Shown: one piece after another, positions 34,489 through 43,581 of the stretch | Layout of the letters: every line of letters starts with the position of its first letter | Position numbering within the stretch: the stretch's first letter is position 1 | Assembly (NCBI RefSeq): GCF_014644535.1 | Contig: NZ_BMKW01000005.1 | Coordinates: forward strand, 310,001-374,000 | Length of the DNA: 64,000 nt | Direction: 5' to 3' | Origin: Neoroseomonas lacus | GTDB lineage: Bacteria; Pseudomonadota; Alphaproteobacteria; Acetobacterales; Acetobacteraceae | Notes under the pieces: generated by a model | Database searches by the model: none | What the model saw: the letters and a program-made list of their open reading frames with translations, nothing else | Told to the model about the DNA's origin: nothing | Program-made: the position numbers and the translations under genes

Positions 34489-35004
34489 TTAGCTCTGCGG
34501 GCCTCCGGCCAAAGCAGCATGGGAACCGCTGCGGAGCCGGGCAAGGGGCCGATCAGATGACCGCCCTGACAGGCCCGTGCCTGACGCCTGTGGGACGCGA
34601 TCGCGTTTCGGCAGAGTGCCCGCCATGAAGGCCGCCCACGGGTCCGCGGAAAGTGGCGTCCGGGCCGCGCGCTTGCGCGCCGCGGGCAGGGAGGGCTCGT
34701 GCAGCGCCGGGAGGATGCGGTGCATCGCCATCAGCAGGTCACGCGCTAGGTTCAGACGTTTGTTGGGTCGGGCCCTGAAATCCGACCGCCTTGCCGCTGC
34801 CACCTCGACCAGCACGGATACATCGGGGTGGGAGAAGAACCGATGAGGCGACATGCCCCAGGCCAGCAATGTTGCCCGGGCAGCGGTTTGTGCGGCGGCA
34901 AGCGCGACATGCGACCGCTTCCGATATAAACCAACTGCGACAATTGACGCAGCAGCTTTCGCGCGTTGTTCGTGATCGGCAATATGCTTGAGCATTAGCC
35001 TCAT
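34489..35004 (-). CDS. Hypothetical protein, possible small regulator or remnant
   Basis: Up to 171 residues from an ATG at 35004, preceded by GAGAGGGAG with a suitable gap. The first 100 residues are helical and basic (MLKHIADHEQRAKAAASIVAVGLYRKR), with no recognised domain. The last 60 look like non-coding translated sequence, so the true gene may be shorter or decayed. It lies downstream of the Crp/Fnr-type gene on the same strand. Function not recognised. Confidence 0.35.
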   Translation of the reverse strand: MRLMLKHIADHEQRAKAAASIVAVGLYRKRSHVALAAAQTAARATLLAWGMSPHRFFSHPDVSVLVEVAAARRSDFRARPNKRLNLARDLLMAMHRILPALHEPSLPAARKRAARTPLSADPWAAFMAGTLPKRDRVPQASGTGLSGRSSDRPLARLRSGSHAALAGGPQS

Positions 35005-35102
35005 GTACCGCTCCCTCTCGTTTCAGGACGCGGAACATCGTAAGACTTCTTATACGACACTGCCTGTTCGTTACCGTACAAGTATGATCTAGCGCAACCG
35101 AT

Positions 35103-35861
35103 TCAGCCGTGATCGGCCTCTTCAGGCCCATCGAATGAAAGCAATTCCTGATATTCGTGGTGCACGGTGGCGTGGCATTCGCACGCCCTTGCCTGGAGCC
35201 CGCCATGGTCGAGGATCATGAGGCGCCCGGACCCGTAGATGATGTATCCGGCTTTCTGCAACTGACCGGCTGCGACGGTGACGCCGGACCGACGGACGCC
35301 GAGCATTGTGGCGAGAAACTCATGCGTCATCGGGAAGGCGTCGCTGTCGGCCCGGTCACGCGCCATCAGGATCCAGCGCGCGAGGCGTTGGTTCAGGGTA
35401 TGGCGACCGTTGCACGCCGCTGTCTGCGCAACCTGCAAATGGAATGCCTGGGCGAAGCGAAGCACGTGGTCGCGTACCGCCGGGTTGCGGTCGAATGCCT
35501 CGCGAAACACGGCGGCCGGCAGGCGGCGCGCCGTGCCTTCGGATTGCCAGATGGCCTCGATGTTGCTTTGACGGATGCCGAGCAGGGCGGCGAAACCAAC
35601 CATACCTTCCCGGCCGATCAGTCCAACTTCGGTCGCATCGCCATGCTGCAGCATCAGGACCATCGAGACCCAGCCCTTTTCGGGAAAGTAGACGAAGCTG
35701 TTCGCCTCCCCGGCAGCAAGAAGCGTCTGCCGCAGCGGGAACGTGATCAGCTCCATCTGCGGCAGCAACCGTTCGATTTCCTGTTTCGGCAGCGAAGCCA
35801 GGAGACGATTTTGCGTGGGAAAACGCGCGGTGCGACGATGCGGCACGGGCATTCCTTGCAA
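35103..35861 (-). CDS. Crp/Fnr-family transcriptional regulator
   Basis: 252 residues. N-terminal cyclic-nucleotide-binding-like beta domain (LASLPKQEIERLLPQMELITFPLRQTLLAAGE), a dimer helix (RDHVLRFAQAFHLQVAQTAACNGRHTLNQRLARWIL), then a winged helix-turn-helix (THEFLATMLGVRRSGVTVAAGQLQKAG). The Fnr-type Cys cluster at the N-terminus is absent, and RXXSR-like cAMP residues are not evident, so the effector is unknown. A promoter is proposed 71-100 bp upstream of the start codon. Confidence 0.88.
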   Translation of the reverse strand: MQGMPVPHRRTARFPTQNRLLASLPKQEIERLLPQMELITFPLRQTLLAAGEANSFVYFPEKGWVSMVLMLQHGDATEVGLIGREGMVGFAALLGIRQSNIEAIWQSEGTARRLPAAVFREAFDRNPAVRDHVLRFAQAFHLQVAQTAACNGRHTLNQRLARWILMARDRADSDAFPMTHEFLATMLGVRRSGVTVAAGQLQKAGYIIYGSGRLMILDHGGLQARACECHATVHHEYQELLSFDGPEEADHG

Positions 35862-35931
35862 CGGAGTTCGGCGAGAGAGGCACGCTCTCCCAGCCGTCCG
35901 TGCCGGGTCTGGCCACGCTGGATGGGGTTAT

Positions 35932-35961
35932 ATTTTAGGGCGGACGCAAATTTAAAAGCAA
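35932..35961 (-). promoter_or_regulatory. Sigma70-type promoter for the Crp/Fnr gene
   Basis: On the minus strand TTGCTT (35956-35961) and TAAAAT (35932-35937) are separated by 18 bp in a locally AT-rich stretch, 70 bp before the ATG at 35861. Five of six -10 bases match the consensus. Confidence 0.5.
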
Positions 35962-36295
35962 CGTCGATATGACGCGTCTGTGATCGGATCTTTCCGGGCG
36001 ATTGCGCCCGAGCCGCCACGTCCGACCGGCTGAACGACGGTGGCCTGGTGACGCCTCCGCCCGGCGCGGCGCCAGCGCCTGGAGTCCTTGGCCGGACCAA
36101 GTGGCGGGCAGTGGACGCCGGCGGTCGTGGCCGGCACGATCAGGCGCATGACCAACCGTAATGCTCCCGCCTCAACCCTGGCCCGTCACGAGCCGACCAT
36201 CGGCGCCCGGCCCGCCGCCGCGTCGGCTTGGCTCTCGGAAGCCACTGCGCGTGGCCGCCGGCACGCGGTGAGCCAAGGTTAGGGTGGGCGCGGGC

Positions 36296-37684
36296 ATGGA
36301 CCCGCTGTCGCTGATCCGCGGCGTCCTCGACACCACCGAGGACGCCGCCCGCGCGCTGGTGGGGCGGGAACGGCTGCGTCTTGCCGTGACCGGCCTGTCG
36401 CGCGCCGGCAAGACCGTCTTCCTGACCTCGCTGATCGCCAACCTGGTCGCGGCCGGGCGCGGAGCGCGCACCCTGCCGGCGCTGGATGAGGCCGTCGGCG
36501 GGCGCATCCGCCGCGTGCAGGTGGTCCCGGCCGGGACCGAGACGGTGCCCCGCTTCGACCCCGAGGCGCATCTCGGCGCGCTCGCGGCCGACCCGCCGCA
36601 TTGGCCGGAACGCACCGAGGATTTCTCGACGCTGTCCATCGCCATCGATGTCGAGCGCCGCACCTCGCTGGGCGGGCTGCTGCCGGACCGGCGGGTGACG
36701 CTCGACCTGCTCGACTATCCGGGCGAGTGGCTGCTCGACCTGCCCATGCTGCGGCAGGATTACGCGAGCTGGTCGGCGGCGACGCTCACGCGCCTGCGCC
36801 GCGGCGCGCGGGCCGAGGTGGCGCGCGACTTCCTCGCCTTCATCGACGCCCTGCCGGGCGACGCGGCGGCCGAGGATGCCTTGGCCAAGCGTGGCTACAC
36901 GCTGTACCGCGACGCGCTGCGCGCCTGCCGCGACGAGCATGGGCTGCGCTTCCTCCAGCCCGGGCGTTTCCTCAACCCCGGCCCGCGCGGGGAGGCCCCG
37001 CTGCTGTGGTTCTTCCCGCTGCCCGAGGGCGCGCGGGGCGGGCTCGCCTCGCTGTGCGCGCGGCGCTACGCGGCCTATCTCGACGACCAGCGCAGCAACT
37101 TCCTCGACCCCTTTTTCACGCGCTTCCATCGTCAGGTCGTGCTGGTCGATGTGCTGGGTGCACTGCATGCCGGGCAGGAGGCCTTCGAGGACACCGCCGA
37201 GGCGTTGGCCGCCGTCGCCGCGGTGGTCTCGGGCGGCAATTGGCTTGAGCGCCTGCTGGGGGCCGCGCCGACGCGCGTTGCCTTCGCCGCGACCAAGGCG
37301 GACCACGTGCCATCCCGCGCCCGGGATTCGTTGGCCGCGCTGGTGGAACACATCGCCCTCGGCGCGCGGGGGCGGGCCGAGGCCGGTGGTGCCGCGACTT
37401 CCTTCCATGCGCTCGCCGCCATTCGCTGCACCGAGGACGCGGTGGCGACGCTGGAAGGTCAGGCCTTCGCCGCCGTGCGCGGGATTCTTTTGAATGAGGG
37501 CCGGGGCGCCACCATCTATCCGGGGGAGGTGCCCATGCGACCACCCGAACCCGCCTTCTGGCAGTCCGGTTTCTTCCGGATGCCGGAGTTCCGCCCGCCG
37601 CGTCTGGACCCGGCCGGGGCATCCGGCGTGCCGCATCTGGGCATGGATGGGCTGCTCGCCTGGCTGCTGGGGGATGCGCTGTGA
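36296..37684 (+). CDS. YcjX-family GTP-binding protein
   Basis: 462 residues. P-loop LAVTGLSRAGKTVFLTSLIANL (Walker A GLSRAGKT), followed by DLLDYPGEWLLDLPML (family signature) and VAFAATKADHVP, resembling the NKxD guanine motif. The family is stress-related in proteobacteria and is encoded next to ycjF. An upstream GTG at 36284 is possible, but the ATG at 36296 is better placed relative to the family start (MDPLSLIRGVLDTTEDAARA). The next gene overlaps by four bases. Confidence 0.9.
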   Translation: MDPLSLIRGVLDTTEDAARALVGRERLRLAVTGLSRAGKTVFLTSLIANLVAAGRGARTLPALDEAVGGRIRRVQVVPAGTETVPRFDPEAHLGALAADPPHWPERTEDFSTLSIAIDVERRTSLGGLLPDRRVTLDLLDYPGEWLLDLPMLRQDYASWSAATLTRLRRGARAEVARDFLAFIDALPGDAAAEDALAKRGYTLYRDALRACRDEHGLRFLQPGRFLNPGPRGEAPLLWFFPLPEGARGGLASLCARRYAAYLDDQRSNFLDPFFTRFHRQVVLVDVLGALHAGQEAFEDTAEALAAVAAVVSGGNWLERLLGAAPTRVAFAATKADHVPSRARDSLAALVEHIALGARGRAEAGGAATSFHALAAIRCTEDAVATLEGQAFAAVRGILLNEGRGATIYPGEVPMRPPEPAFWQSGFFRMPEFRPPRLDPAGASGVPHLGMDGLLAWLLGDAL

Positions 37685-38544
37685 GCGCCGCCCCACCGCC
37701 ACGGGTGATCCTGGAAGAACCTGCTTCGGCCGCTCAGAGGCTCGATTTCGGCTGGGAGGTCGCGGTCGCGCCGGCGGCGCCGATCGATCGCGGCTGGTCA
37801 TCCCTGGGGCTCGCCGGGCTGGGGCTGGCGGTACTGCTGCTGGGCTTCTCGCTGCTGGAGGCGGGCAATTTCGTCGCGGCGCAATTCAGCCAGGCGGCCT
37901 GGCTGGGCTGGGTGACGCTGGCCGTCGCGGCGGCGGGATTCGGGCTGGTTTTCGCCGCGGTGGGGCGGGAGATGCGCGGGTATCTCGCGCTCGGCAAGGT
38001 GGACGCGGTGCGGGCGGCGCATGCGCGTGGCGATGTCGTGGCGCTGCGCGGCGCCTTGCAGGATTGGCAGGCGCGGCTGCCGGAAGGCCGTGCCCGCGCC
38101 GCCGGGCTGGCCGACATGCCGATCGATGCGGCCTGCGCGCTGGTCGAGGCGACCACCCTGGCGCCGATCGCGCGGGATGCCGAGGCGTTGGGCCGCGCGG
38201 CGGCGATCCAGGCCTTCGCGATGACGGCGGTCAGCCCTTCGCCTGGGCTCGACGTGCTGGTGTTCTCCTGGCGGGGCATCCGGCTGGTGCGGCAAGTGGC
38301 GGCGTTGCATGGGTTGCGGCCGGGCATCGCCGGCACTGTTGCGCTGCTGCGGCGGGTGGCGATGGATGCGGCGACGGTGGCGGCGACCGATGTGGCGGTG
38401 GAAGCAATGTTGCGCGGCGTGCTGAGCAGTCGGATCGCCGAGCATGTGGCGGGCGAGACGGCGGCGGGCGCGGTGGCGGCGCGGCGGATGATCCTGCTGG
38501 CCCGAGCGGCCGATGAGGCCTGCCGGGTGCTGCCGAGGGGCTAG
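37681..38544 (+). CDS. YcjF-family (DUF697) inner membrane protein
   Basis: 287 residues. Two membrane helices at about 45-65 and 72-93 (GLGLAVLLLGFSLLEAGNF; VTLAVAAAGFGLVFAAVG) and a C-terminal DUF697-type domain (LDVLVFSWRGIRLVRQVAALHGLRPG; IAEHVAGETAAGAVAARRM). GTG start overlapping the ycjX stop (GTGA), so the two proteins are made together and probably work as a pair. Confidence 0.9.
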   Translation: MSAAPPPRVILEEPASAAQRLDFGWEVAVAPAAPIDRGWSSLGLAGLGLAVLLLGFSLLEAGNFVAAQFSQAAWLGWVTLAVAAAGFGLVFAAVGREMRGYLALGKVDAVRAAHARGDVVALRGALQDWQARLPEGRARAAGLADMPIDAACALVEATTLAPIARDAEALGRAAAIQAFAMTAVSPSPGLDVLVFSWRGIRLVRQVAALHGLRPGIAGTVALLRRVAMDAATVAATDVAVEAMLRGVLSSRIAEHVAGETAAGAVAARRMILLARAADEACRVLPRG

Positions 38545-38597
38545 GACGGTCTGCGTTGGCCCGCCCTCACGTCAGTCTCTCCAAGTCAGTGTTTCGT

Positions 38598-38635
38598 CGA
38601 GTGCCTTCACTCGCCTGACAGATCTCGGTCAGGCG
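38598..38635 (+). terminator. Two consecutive hairpins after ycjF
   Basis: CGAGTG-CCTT-CACTCG at 38598-38613 and CGCCTGAC with an 8-nt loop pairing with GTCAGGCG at 38612-38635, followed by GCGATTT. They sit about 55 bases downstream of the ycjF stop. The second hairpin shares its stem with the one at 16178-16203. Confidence 0.5.
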
Positions 38636-38687
38636 CGATTTGCCGGAAGCTGATCTTGATCAGATGGAATTACCCGAGCGGAGGACG

Positions 38688-38873
38688 ATGACCGCGAGCC
38701 CCATGACCCAAGTGGAAATCTGCGTGCCGGAGCGAACGGAAATCCCAGCGGAGCGGCCGAGAGGTGGTGGCGCTGCTCCTGGGCCCTGGTTCGGCCCGCG
38801 GTCATGTTCACTCTTCGTTGATTCTGCAGCACAGGAAGCACCCATCGCCGCGCGGTACTGGCTAAACGGCTGA
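38688..38873 (+). CDS. Possible small protein
   Basis: A 61-residue open frame whose ATG is preceded by GCGGAGGACG. The sequence has no recognisable domain and is rich in Pro and Gly. It is the only reading frame with a good ribosome binding site in an otherwise gene-free gap of 620 bp (38545-39165). The rest of that gap holds hairpins, an AT-rich stretch at 38870-38965 and a two-hairpin repeat. Confidence 0.2.
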   Translation: MTASPMTQVEICVPERTEIPAERPRGGGAAPGPWFGPRSCSLFVDSAAQEAPIAARYWLNG

Positions 38874-39090
38874 TTTTTCATGCTTTAAGATTTTATTCTT
38901 CTAACGGCTTTTCGCTGCGATGCCGCCGACACCAGGCCGCCGTCTACAATTCAATTATACCAATAGCATGCCGTGGAAATCCACTGCCATCTCATGAGGA
39001 ATTATCCCCAAGAGATGCAATCCAAACCCTCCCCGAGGCGCCCCAACCGTGCCAACCTGCTGGCGACGATCCTCCCCTGCCCAACGCCAG

Positions 39091-39154
39091 ATCGAGGTGT
39101 CCAGAGGCCCTTGGGCCTTTGGCGGGGAGGTTTGGAGGGGCGGCGCCCCTCCAT
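39091..39154 (+). repeat. Two-hairpin intergenic repeat, copy 2
   Basis: ATCGAGGTGTCC, then hairpin AGGCCC-TT-GGGCCT, then the GGCGGGGAGG linker, then the perfect 9-bp hairpin TGGAGGGGC-GGC-GCCCCTCCA (39133-39153). It ends 12 bases from the 3' end of the phosphodiesterase gene. Sequence shared with copies at 25031 and 47311, including the upstream CCCAACGCCAG block. Confidence 0.8.
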
Positions 39155-39165
39155 GTCGGCTGCCC

Positions 39166-40611
39166 CTACTGCGCCACCGCCGGCAACCGCAGCGCCCGCC
39201 GCAGCGCGGTCGGGTAAAACCGCCCGTCCGGCCCGCGCATCGCCTCCAGCACGAAGCCGCCGGGCAGGGTGAGCACCTCCCGTGCGGGCGGCGCATCGGC
39301 CGTGGCGTCGAGGGCGCCGAGCAAGGCGCGCCCCTCCATGCCCTCGCCGGGCAGGCCGAGGATGTGCAGCACGGTCGGCACGATGTCGGTCAGGTCGGCG
39401 GCTTCCTGGGCCACCGCGCCGCGCCTGAAGGGGCCGCCCTGCATCACCAGCACGGTGGCGAGTTCCGCCCGGTGTAGCCCGCCATGCATGCCGCCGCCTT
39501 CGGGCACATCCGGGGCGTCGAAGGGGGCGAAGCCGGGCATGCCCCATTCGTCGGCCGCTTCATCGCCGGCGAAGGTCGCCACCAGGTCGGCGCTGCGGGC
39601 ATGGGCGCTGCCGAGCAGGGAAAGCGGGGCGGCGCGTCCCGGCGGCAGGATCGCCGGGTCGCGGGCGAGCAGCGGCCCGGCCCAGGGCTGGGTGGCTAGG
39701 AAGTCGGCGATCTGTGGGGCGAGGGTGGGGTCACGCAACCACATGCCCGGGGCGGCGGCGGGGGCGACCACGACATCGACATCCGCGCCCATGCCGGTGC
39801 CGGCGCGGAAGCCGGCGCGGCACAGCTCGTCGCGCAGGGACCGCTTGCCGCGGCCGGTGACGTGGCCGTGGTCGGACAGCACGATGATGGCGATCTCCTC
39901 CGCATCGGGCTGGGCGTCGCGCCAGGCGCGGATGCGCCCCAGCACGGCGTCGGCGGCGTGCAGCGCCGCCAGCGTGTGCGGCGCACGCAGCCCGCCCCAA
40001 TGGAAGGAGACATCGGGTTCCGATAGCCAGAGCAGCGCGACATCGGGCCGCAGCTTTGGCAGCACATGGTCGAGCAGCACGCGGCCGGCGAATTCGACGC
40101 GCGGGGTGTTGGGCACGCTTGCCGCCGGCGTCGGGCCGAGGGCCTCGCGCACCGCCTCGGCGGAGGCGCCGTCGATGTCCTCGACATTCCAGCGGAAGGC
40201 GTCGAGCCGTTCGGCCGCCGGATGGAGCAGGCGCGCAGCACCCGCCGTGCCGGCACTGATCAGGGCGAAGCGCAGTCCGAAGGGGGCGAGGCGCTCGGCC
40301 AGGCTGGAGCGCTGCAGCGGCGACTCGGCGCCGGCGGCCATCAACAGCACGTCTTCCACCAGTTTGGTGCGCAGCAGGCGGTCGGGTGCCACCGAGGCGT
40401 CGAACACCGTGTTCGCCACCATGCCATGCGCGCCGGGCCGGCAGCCGGTGATGAAGGACGGCGTGGCGACGCGGGTTTCGGAGGGGAAGACGCTGCGCGC
40501 ATTGGCGAAGCGCGTCCCCTCGGCGGTTAGGGCGAAGAGGTTCGGCGTCGCGGTGGCGTCCACCATGTCAGGCCGCATGCCGTCGAGGGCGACCATGATG
40601 ACGCGGGTCAT
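39166..40611 (-). CDS. Alkaline phosphatase-like nucleotide pyrophosphatase/phosphodiesterase
   Basis: 481 residues of the alkaline phosphatase superfamily (type I phosphodiesterase). Metal-binding and nucleophile motifs are MVALDGMRPDMVD, FPSETRVATPSFITGCRPGAHG with the nucleophilic Thr, LLWLSEPDVSFHWGG with Asp and His, VLSDHGHVTGRGKR and GMHGGLHRAE. No signal peptide is seen. Substrate unknown. A 21-codon open frame with its own strong ribosome binding site overlaps its start. Confidence 0.88.
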   Translation of the reverse strand: MTRVIMVALDGMRPDMVDATATPNLFALTAEGTRFANARSVFPSETRVATPSFITGCRPGAHGMVANTVFDASVAPDRLLRTKLVEDVLLMAAGAESPLQRSSLAERLAPFGLRFALISAGTAGAARLLHPAAERLDAFRWNVEDIDGASAEAVREALGPTPAASVPNTPRVEFAGRVLLDHVLPKLRPDVALLWLSEPDVSFHWGGLRAPHTLAALHAADAVLGRIRAWRDAQPDAEEIAIIVLSDHGHVTGRGKRSLRDELCRAGFRAGTGMGADVDVVVAPAAAPGMWLRDPTLAPQIADFLATQPWAGPLLARDPAILPPGRAAPLSLLGSAHARSADLVATFAGDEAADEWGMPGFAPFDAPDVPEGGGMHGGLHRAELATVLVMQGGPFRRGAVAQEAADLTDIVPTVLHILGLPGEGMEGRALLGALDATADAPPAREVLTLPGGFVLEAMRGPDGRFYPTALRRALRLPAVAQ

Positions 40612-40673
40612 GGCGCGGGCCGCATCGAGTGGGTCGACATGCCCTTGGTCGGGGCGCTGGCGTAGTGCGGCAT
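40608..40673 (-). CDS. Possible 21-residue leader peptide coupled to phosphodiesterase
   Basis: A short frame, MPHYASAPTKGMSTHSMRPA plus Pro, starts at ATG 40673 with TGAGGAG seven bases upstream and stops in an ATGA overlap with the phosphodiesterase start. The downstream gene has no strong ribosome binding site of its own. This looks like translational coupling, though the peptide is too short to judge by sequence alone. Confidence 0.4.
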   Translation of the reverse strand: MPHYASAPTKGMSTHSMRPAP

Positions 40674-40884
40674 GGCGTGTCTCCTCAGGCAGTCACGATG
40701 GGGCCGGCGGCTGTCGCGCCGCGGCCCGGTGGAAGCCGCGTGACATGGCCTTCGCGTTCGGCCGATGACAGTGGGGTGAAGAAGCGATGACGTTCCGGAT
40801 GGTGCGACGGTTGTCGGCGCTGGTCGATCCGCTGGGCGGCCGGCGCGCATGGTGCCGATAGCGCTGGTCTTGAGCGGTGGGAGC

Positions 40885-40978
40885 GAGGGGGGCGTTGCCC
40901 CTCTCGAACTTTCCCCACCATGGGAGCCCCTCGTCCTTTTGCCAACGGCCCTAACTGATGACCTTTAGGCGGCAAGGA
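40885..40978 (-). repeat. Two-hairpin intergenic repeat, inverted degenerate copy
   Basis: On the minus strand this reads GGTGGGG then GAGAGGGGC-AAC-GCCCCCCTC (40885-40905 on the plus strand), with the first hairpin poorly preserved. It forms a tandem pair with the copy at 40979-41029, in the gene-free gap 40674-41207. Nothing else recognisable was seen in that gap. Confidence 0.55.
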
Positions 40979-41029
40979 TGGAGGGGCTCTGCCCCTCCAA
41001 ACCACCCCGACAAATGATAGTATCATTTG
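40979..41029 (-). repeat. Two-hairpin intergenic repeat, inverted copy with AT stem
   Basis: Read on the minus strand: CAAATGATA-C-TATCATTTG (41011-41029), a TCGGGGTGG linker, and TGGAGGGGC-AGA-GCCCCTCCA (40979-40999). The first hairpin has a completely different sequence from AAAGGCC...GGCCTTT in other copies yet is perfectly paired. It may alternatively be an operator palindrome. Confidence 0.7.
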
Positions 41030-41207
41030 GAAAGCCGACTGTTGGTGCTGGGCATGAGAGGCATTCTGCGCCGGCGGCACGCGCTCCGTGCGCGGAGGCG
41101 GGTTTCGGCGCCTTTCCTAACTCTGGCGCCGGTCGCCGTGGGCAGGTAGGACGCCGACGCCCGCCCTGGCGCACCAAGGGCGTCGCGCCTCGCTGGCAGA
41201 CCGTCGG

Positions 41208-42227
41208 TCAGGCCAGGCGATAGAAGCGGGAGGCCGAGCGCCAGAACAGGTCGGCCTTCTCCTCGGCCGAGGCGCCCGCGGCGATGCGCTTGAAGGCGTT
41301 CCAGCCGGCGGCATAGCCGTAGCCGCCCTTGTCGACGGGGAAGTTGCTCTCGAACATGCAGCGGCTGGTGCCGAACATCTCGATGCAAGGCTCCATCCAG
41401 GGCTTCCAGGCCTCGGCGAGCATCGTCGAGGAGGGCGCGATCTCGCCCTGTTCCAGCCCCAGGCCAGGCAGACGCATGCCGAGACCGCCGACCTTCACCA
41501 TCACATTCGGGCAGGCGGCGAGGTCGCGCATGTTGGCCGACCAAGTGGCGAACACCTCATCCCGACGGCCGGCGTAGCTGCTGATGCCGAGGATGCCGCC
41601 GCAATGGTTCAGCACCATCGGCACCGCGGGGAAGGCACGGGCGAGGGCGGTGAGCTTCGGGATCTGGTGGAAGTACATCCAGGAATCGAAGGACAGGCCG
41701 CGCTTGCCGAGTTCCGCGATGCCGGCGCGGAAGCCGGCGCTGTCGAGCATGTCCTCGGCAGGCGTGTAGGCCGGGTTCAGCACCACGGGGTCGGTGTCCC
41801 AGGTGGCGATGTGGCGGATGCCGCGGAAGCGTCCATTGCCGGCGGCGAGGTGGGCATCGAGTACGGCACCCGCCGCCGCGCCGCGCGTCAGGTCGGCGAA
41901 GCCGACGATGCCGGCGCAGACGCGCACATCGCCATAGATTCCGCTCTCGCACATCGCGGCGACGCCGGCGGCGTATTGGGTTTCGCCGACCGGGCGGAGT
42001 TCCTCGGGGCCATCGGCACGGTGGAAGGCGCGCGCCTGCACCAGCACCGTCGCGTAGACGTCGTGACCGGTGCGGATATCGGCGAGGATGTCGTCGAGGC
42101 GATAGCGCCAGCCCGGCCGTTCCCACAGATGATGATGCGGGTCGACGATGCGCTGGCCGGGGTCGAGGATTTCCTCCTGCCGCGCGGCAAGCCATTCCTC
42201 GCGGACGGGGATGTAGTGCTGGCTCAT
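41208..42227 (-). CDS. Amidohydrolase (Amidohydro_2, metal-dependent hydrolase)
   Basis: 339 residues. Metal motif QRIVDPHHHLWERPGW at the N-terminus, MVLNHCGGILG, and C-terminal CMFESNFPVDKGGYGY with the catalytic Asp, typical of the TIM-barrel family that includes 2-pyrone-4,6-dicarboxylate and aminocarboxymuconate-type enzymes. It overlaps the end of the flavin monooxygenase gene by four bases and should act in the same pathway, likely on an aromatic or lactone intermediate (inference). Confidence 0.86.
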   Translation of the reverse strand: MSQHYIPVREEWLAARQEEILDPGQRIVDPHHHLWERPGWRYRLDDILADIRTGHDVYATVLVQARAFHRADGPEELRPVGETQYAAGVAAMCESGIYGDVRVCAGIVGFADLTRGAAAGAVLDAHLAAGNGRFRGIRHIATWDTDPVVLNPAYTPAEDMLDSAGFRAGIAELGKRGLSFDSWMYFHQIPKLTALARAFPAVPMVLNHCGGILGISSYAGRRDEVFATWSANMRDLAACPNVMVKVGGLGMRLPGLGLEQGEIAPSSTMLAEAWKPWMEPCIEMFGTSRCMFESNFPVDKGGYGYAAGWNAFKRIAAGASAEEKADLFWRSASRFYRLA

Positions 42228-43471
42228 GCGGCTCTCCGGGGTGGGTTGAGGCTGGGGCGGGCGTTCAGGACGGCGGGCTCGAAGCCGGCAAGGCGCTTGT
42301 AGTGGGCGGCGATCTCGGCGCGTTCGGCGAGCGGCAGCACGGCTTCAATGTCGTCGAAGCCCTGCGGCGCGCGTTCGGCGGCGATGTCGAGCACCTGGTC
42401 TGGCCCGTCGCCGCGCGTGGCGTGCAGCAACGCGGCGGTGGCCGGGCGGCGGATCGCTTCATAGGCCTCGAGGGCGGCGATGGGGTTGTCGATCGTCGCG
42501 AGCTTCAGCGCGAGGGTGCGGGCATCGAGGATGCCTTGCGACGCGCCGTTGGAGCCGATCGGGTAGAGCGGATGCGCCGCGTCGCCGAGCAGCGTGACGC
42601 GGCCATGCGTCCAGCGCGGCAGCGGGTCGCGGTCGATCATTGGGAATTCGTAGACCGATTGGGCGGAGCGGATCAGCGCCGGAATGTCGAGCCAGGGGAA
42701 GCGCCAGCTCTCGAAGGCGGGCAGGAAATCCTCGATGCGGCCGGGGCGGTTCCAATCCTCGCGCTTCCATTGCTGGTCGGCGGGGACACGGATCTCGGCG
42801 ATCCAGTTGGTGAGCTTGCGGCCGTCCGCCTCGTCGGCGATCGGGTAGACGACGAATTTCACGTCGCGATTGCCGGCGATCGCCATGGTCGCGCCGGTGA
42901 GGAAGGGCGCGGCGATGGAGGTCGCGCGCCACAGGATCGGGCCGTTCCAGATCGGCGGTCCCTCGTTCGGATAGAAGATGCCGCGCGCGACGGAATGGAT
43001 GCCGTCCGCGGCGACCAGCACGTCGCCGCGCGCGCGGCGGCCATCTTCGAAGCGCAGCGTGACGCCGGCATCGTCCTGTTCGAACCCCGTCATGCGGGCG
43101 CCGAGGGTGATGCGCGCATCACCGAGTCTTTCGCGTGCGGCCGCGAGCAGTTCCATGTGCAGCCGGCCGCGATGGATCGACACCTGCGGCCAGGTGTAGC
43201 CGGCGGCAAGGCCGCGTGGCTCGGACCAGATCATCTGGCCGAAGCGGTTGGCGTAGGCGAGTTCCTGGGTGACGATCCCGGCCGCTACCACGCGTTCCTG
43301 CAGGCCGAGTTCGGTGAGTTCGCGCATGGCATGCGGCAGCACGTTGATGCCGACGCCGAGCGGCTTGATCTCGGGGCTCTGTTCGAAGACCTCGACCTCG
43401 ATGCCGGCCTGGTGCAGCGACAGCGCTGCCGTCAGCCCGCCAATGCCGCCGCCGGCGATGATCACGCGCAT
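42224..43471 (-). CDS. FAD-dependent monooxygenase (PHBH-like flavoprotein hydroxylase)
   Basis: 415 residues. GxGxxG motif VIIAGGGIGGLTAALSLHQAG, FAD ribose motif RGDVLVAADGIHSV, and VTLLGDAAHPLYPIGSNGASQGILDA, as in group A flavin hydroxylases acting on aromatic rings such as salicylate, hydroxybenzoates or phenazines. It is followed by an amidohydrolase in the same operon, so the product may be a ring-opened or lactone intermediate. Confidence 0.9.
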   Translation of the reverse strand: MRVIIAGGGIGGLTAALSLHQAGIEVEVFEQSPEIKPLGVGINVLPHAMRELTELGLQERVVAAGIVTQELAYANRFGQMIWSEPRGLAAGYTWPQVSIHRGRLHMELLAAARERLGDARITLGARMTGFEQDDAGVTLRFEDGRRARGDVLVAADGIHSVARGIFYPNEGPPIWNGPILWRATSIAAPFLTGATMAIAGNRDVKFVVYPIADEADGRKLTNWIAEIRVPADQQWKREDWNRPGRIEDFLPAFESWRFPWLDIPALIRSAQSVYEFPMIDRDPLPRWTHGRVTLLGDAAHPLYPIGSNGASQGILDARTLALKLATIDNPIAALEAYEAIRRPATAALLHATRGDGPDQVLDIAAERAPQGFDDIEAVLPLAERAEIAAHYKRLAGFEPAVLNARPSLNPPRRAA

Positions 43472-43581
43472 GAACGGTCCTCCCTCCCGGGCAGACTAGA
43501 CCAGTGGCCGCGCCCGGTCAGCCCTGGGCAAATCGGCGCGGTGGTTCCAGGTTGTTGATGGGAAACACCAGGAGAAGAACG

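Noticed and set aside
36140..37801. 553-codon minus-strand frame opposite ycjX
   Set aside because: No family motif; ycjX is recognised on the other strand with a P-loop and operon context.
41011..41029. Lone transcription-factor operator (CAAATGATA palindrome)
   Set aside because: Its position and flanks match the first hairpin of the two-hairpin repeat, which explains it better; an operator role is not excluded.
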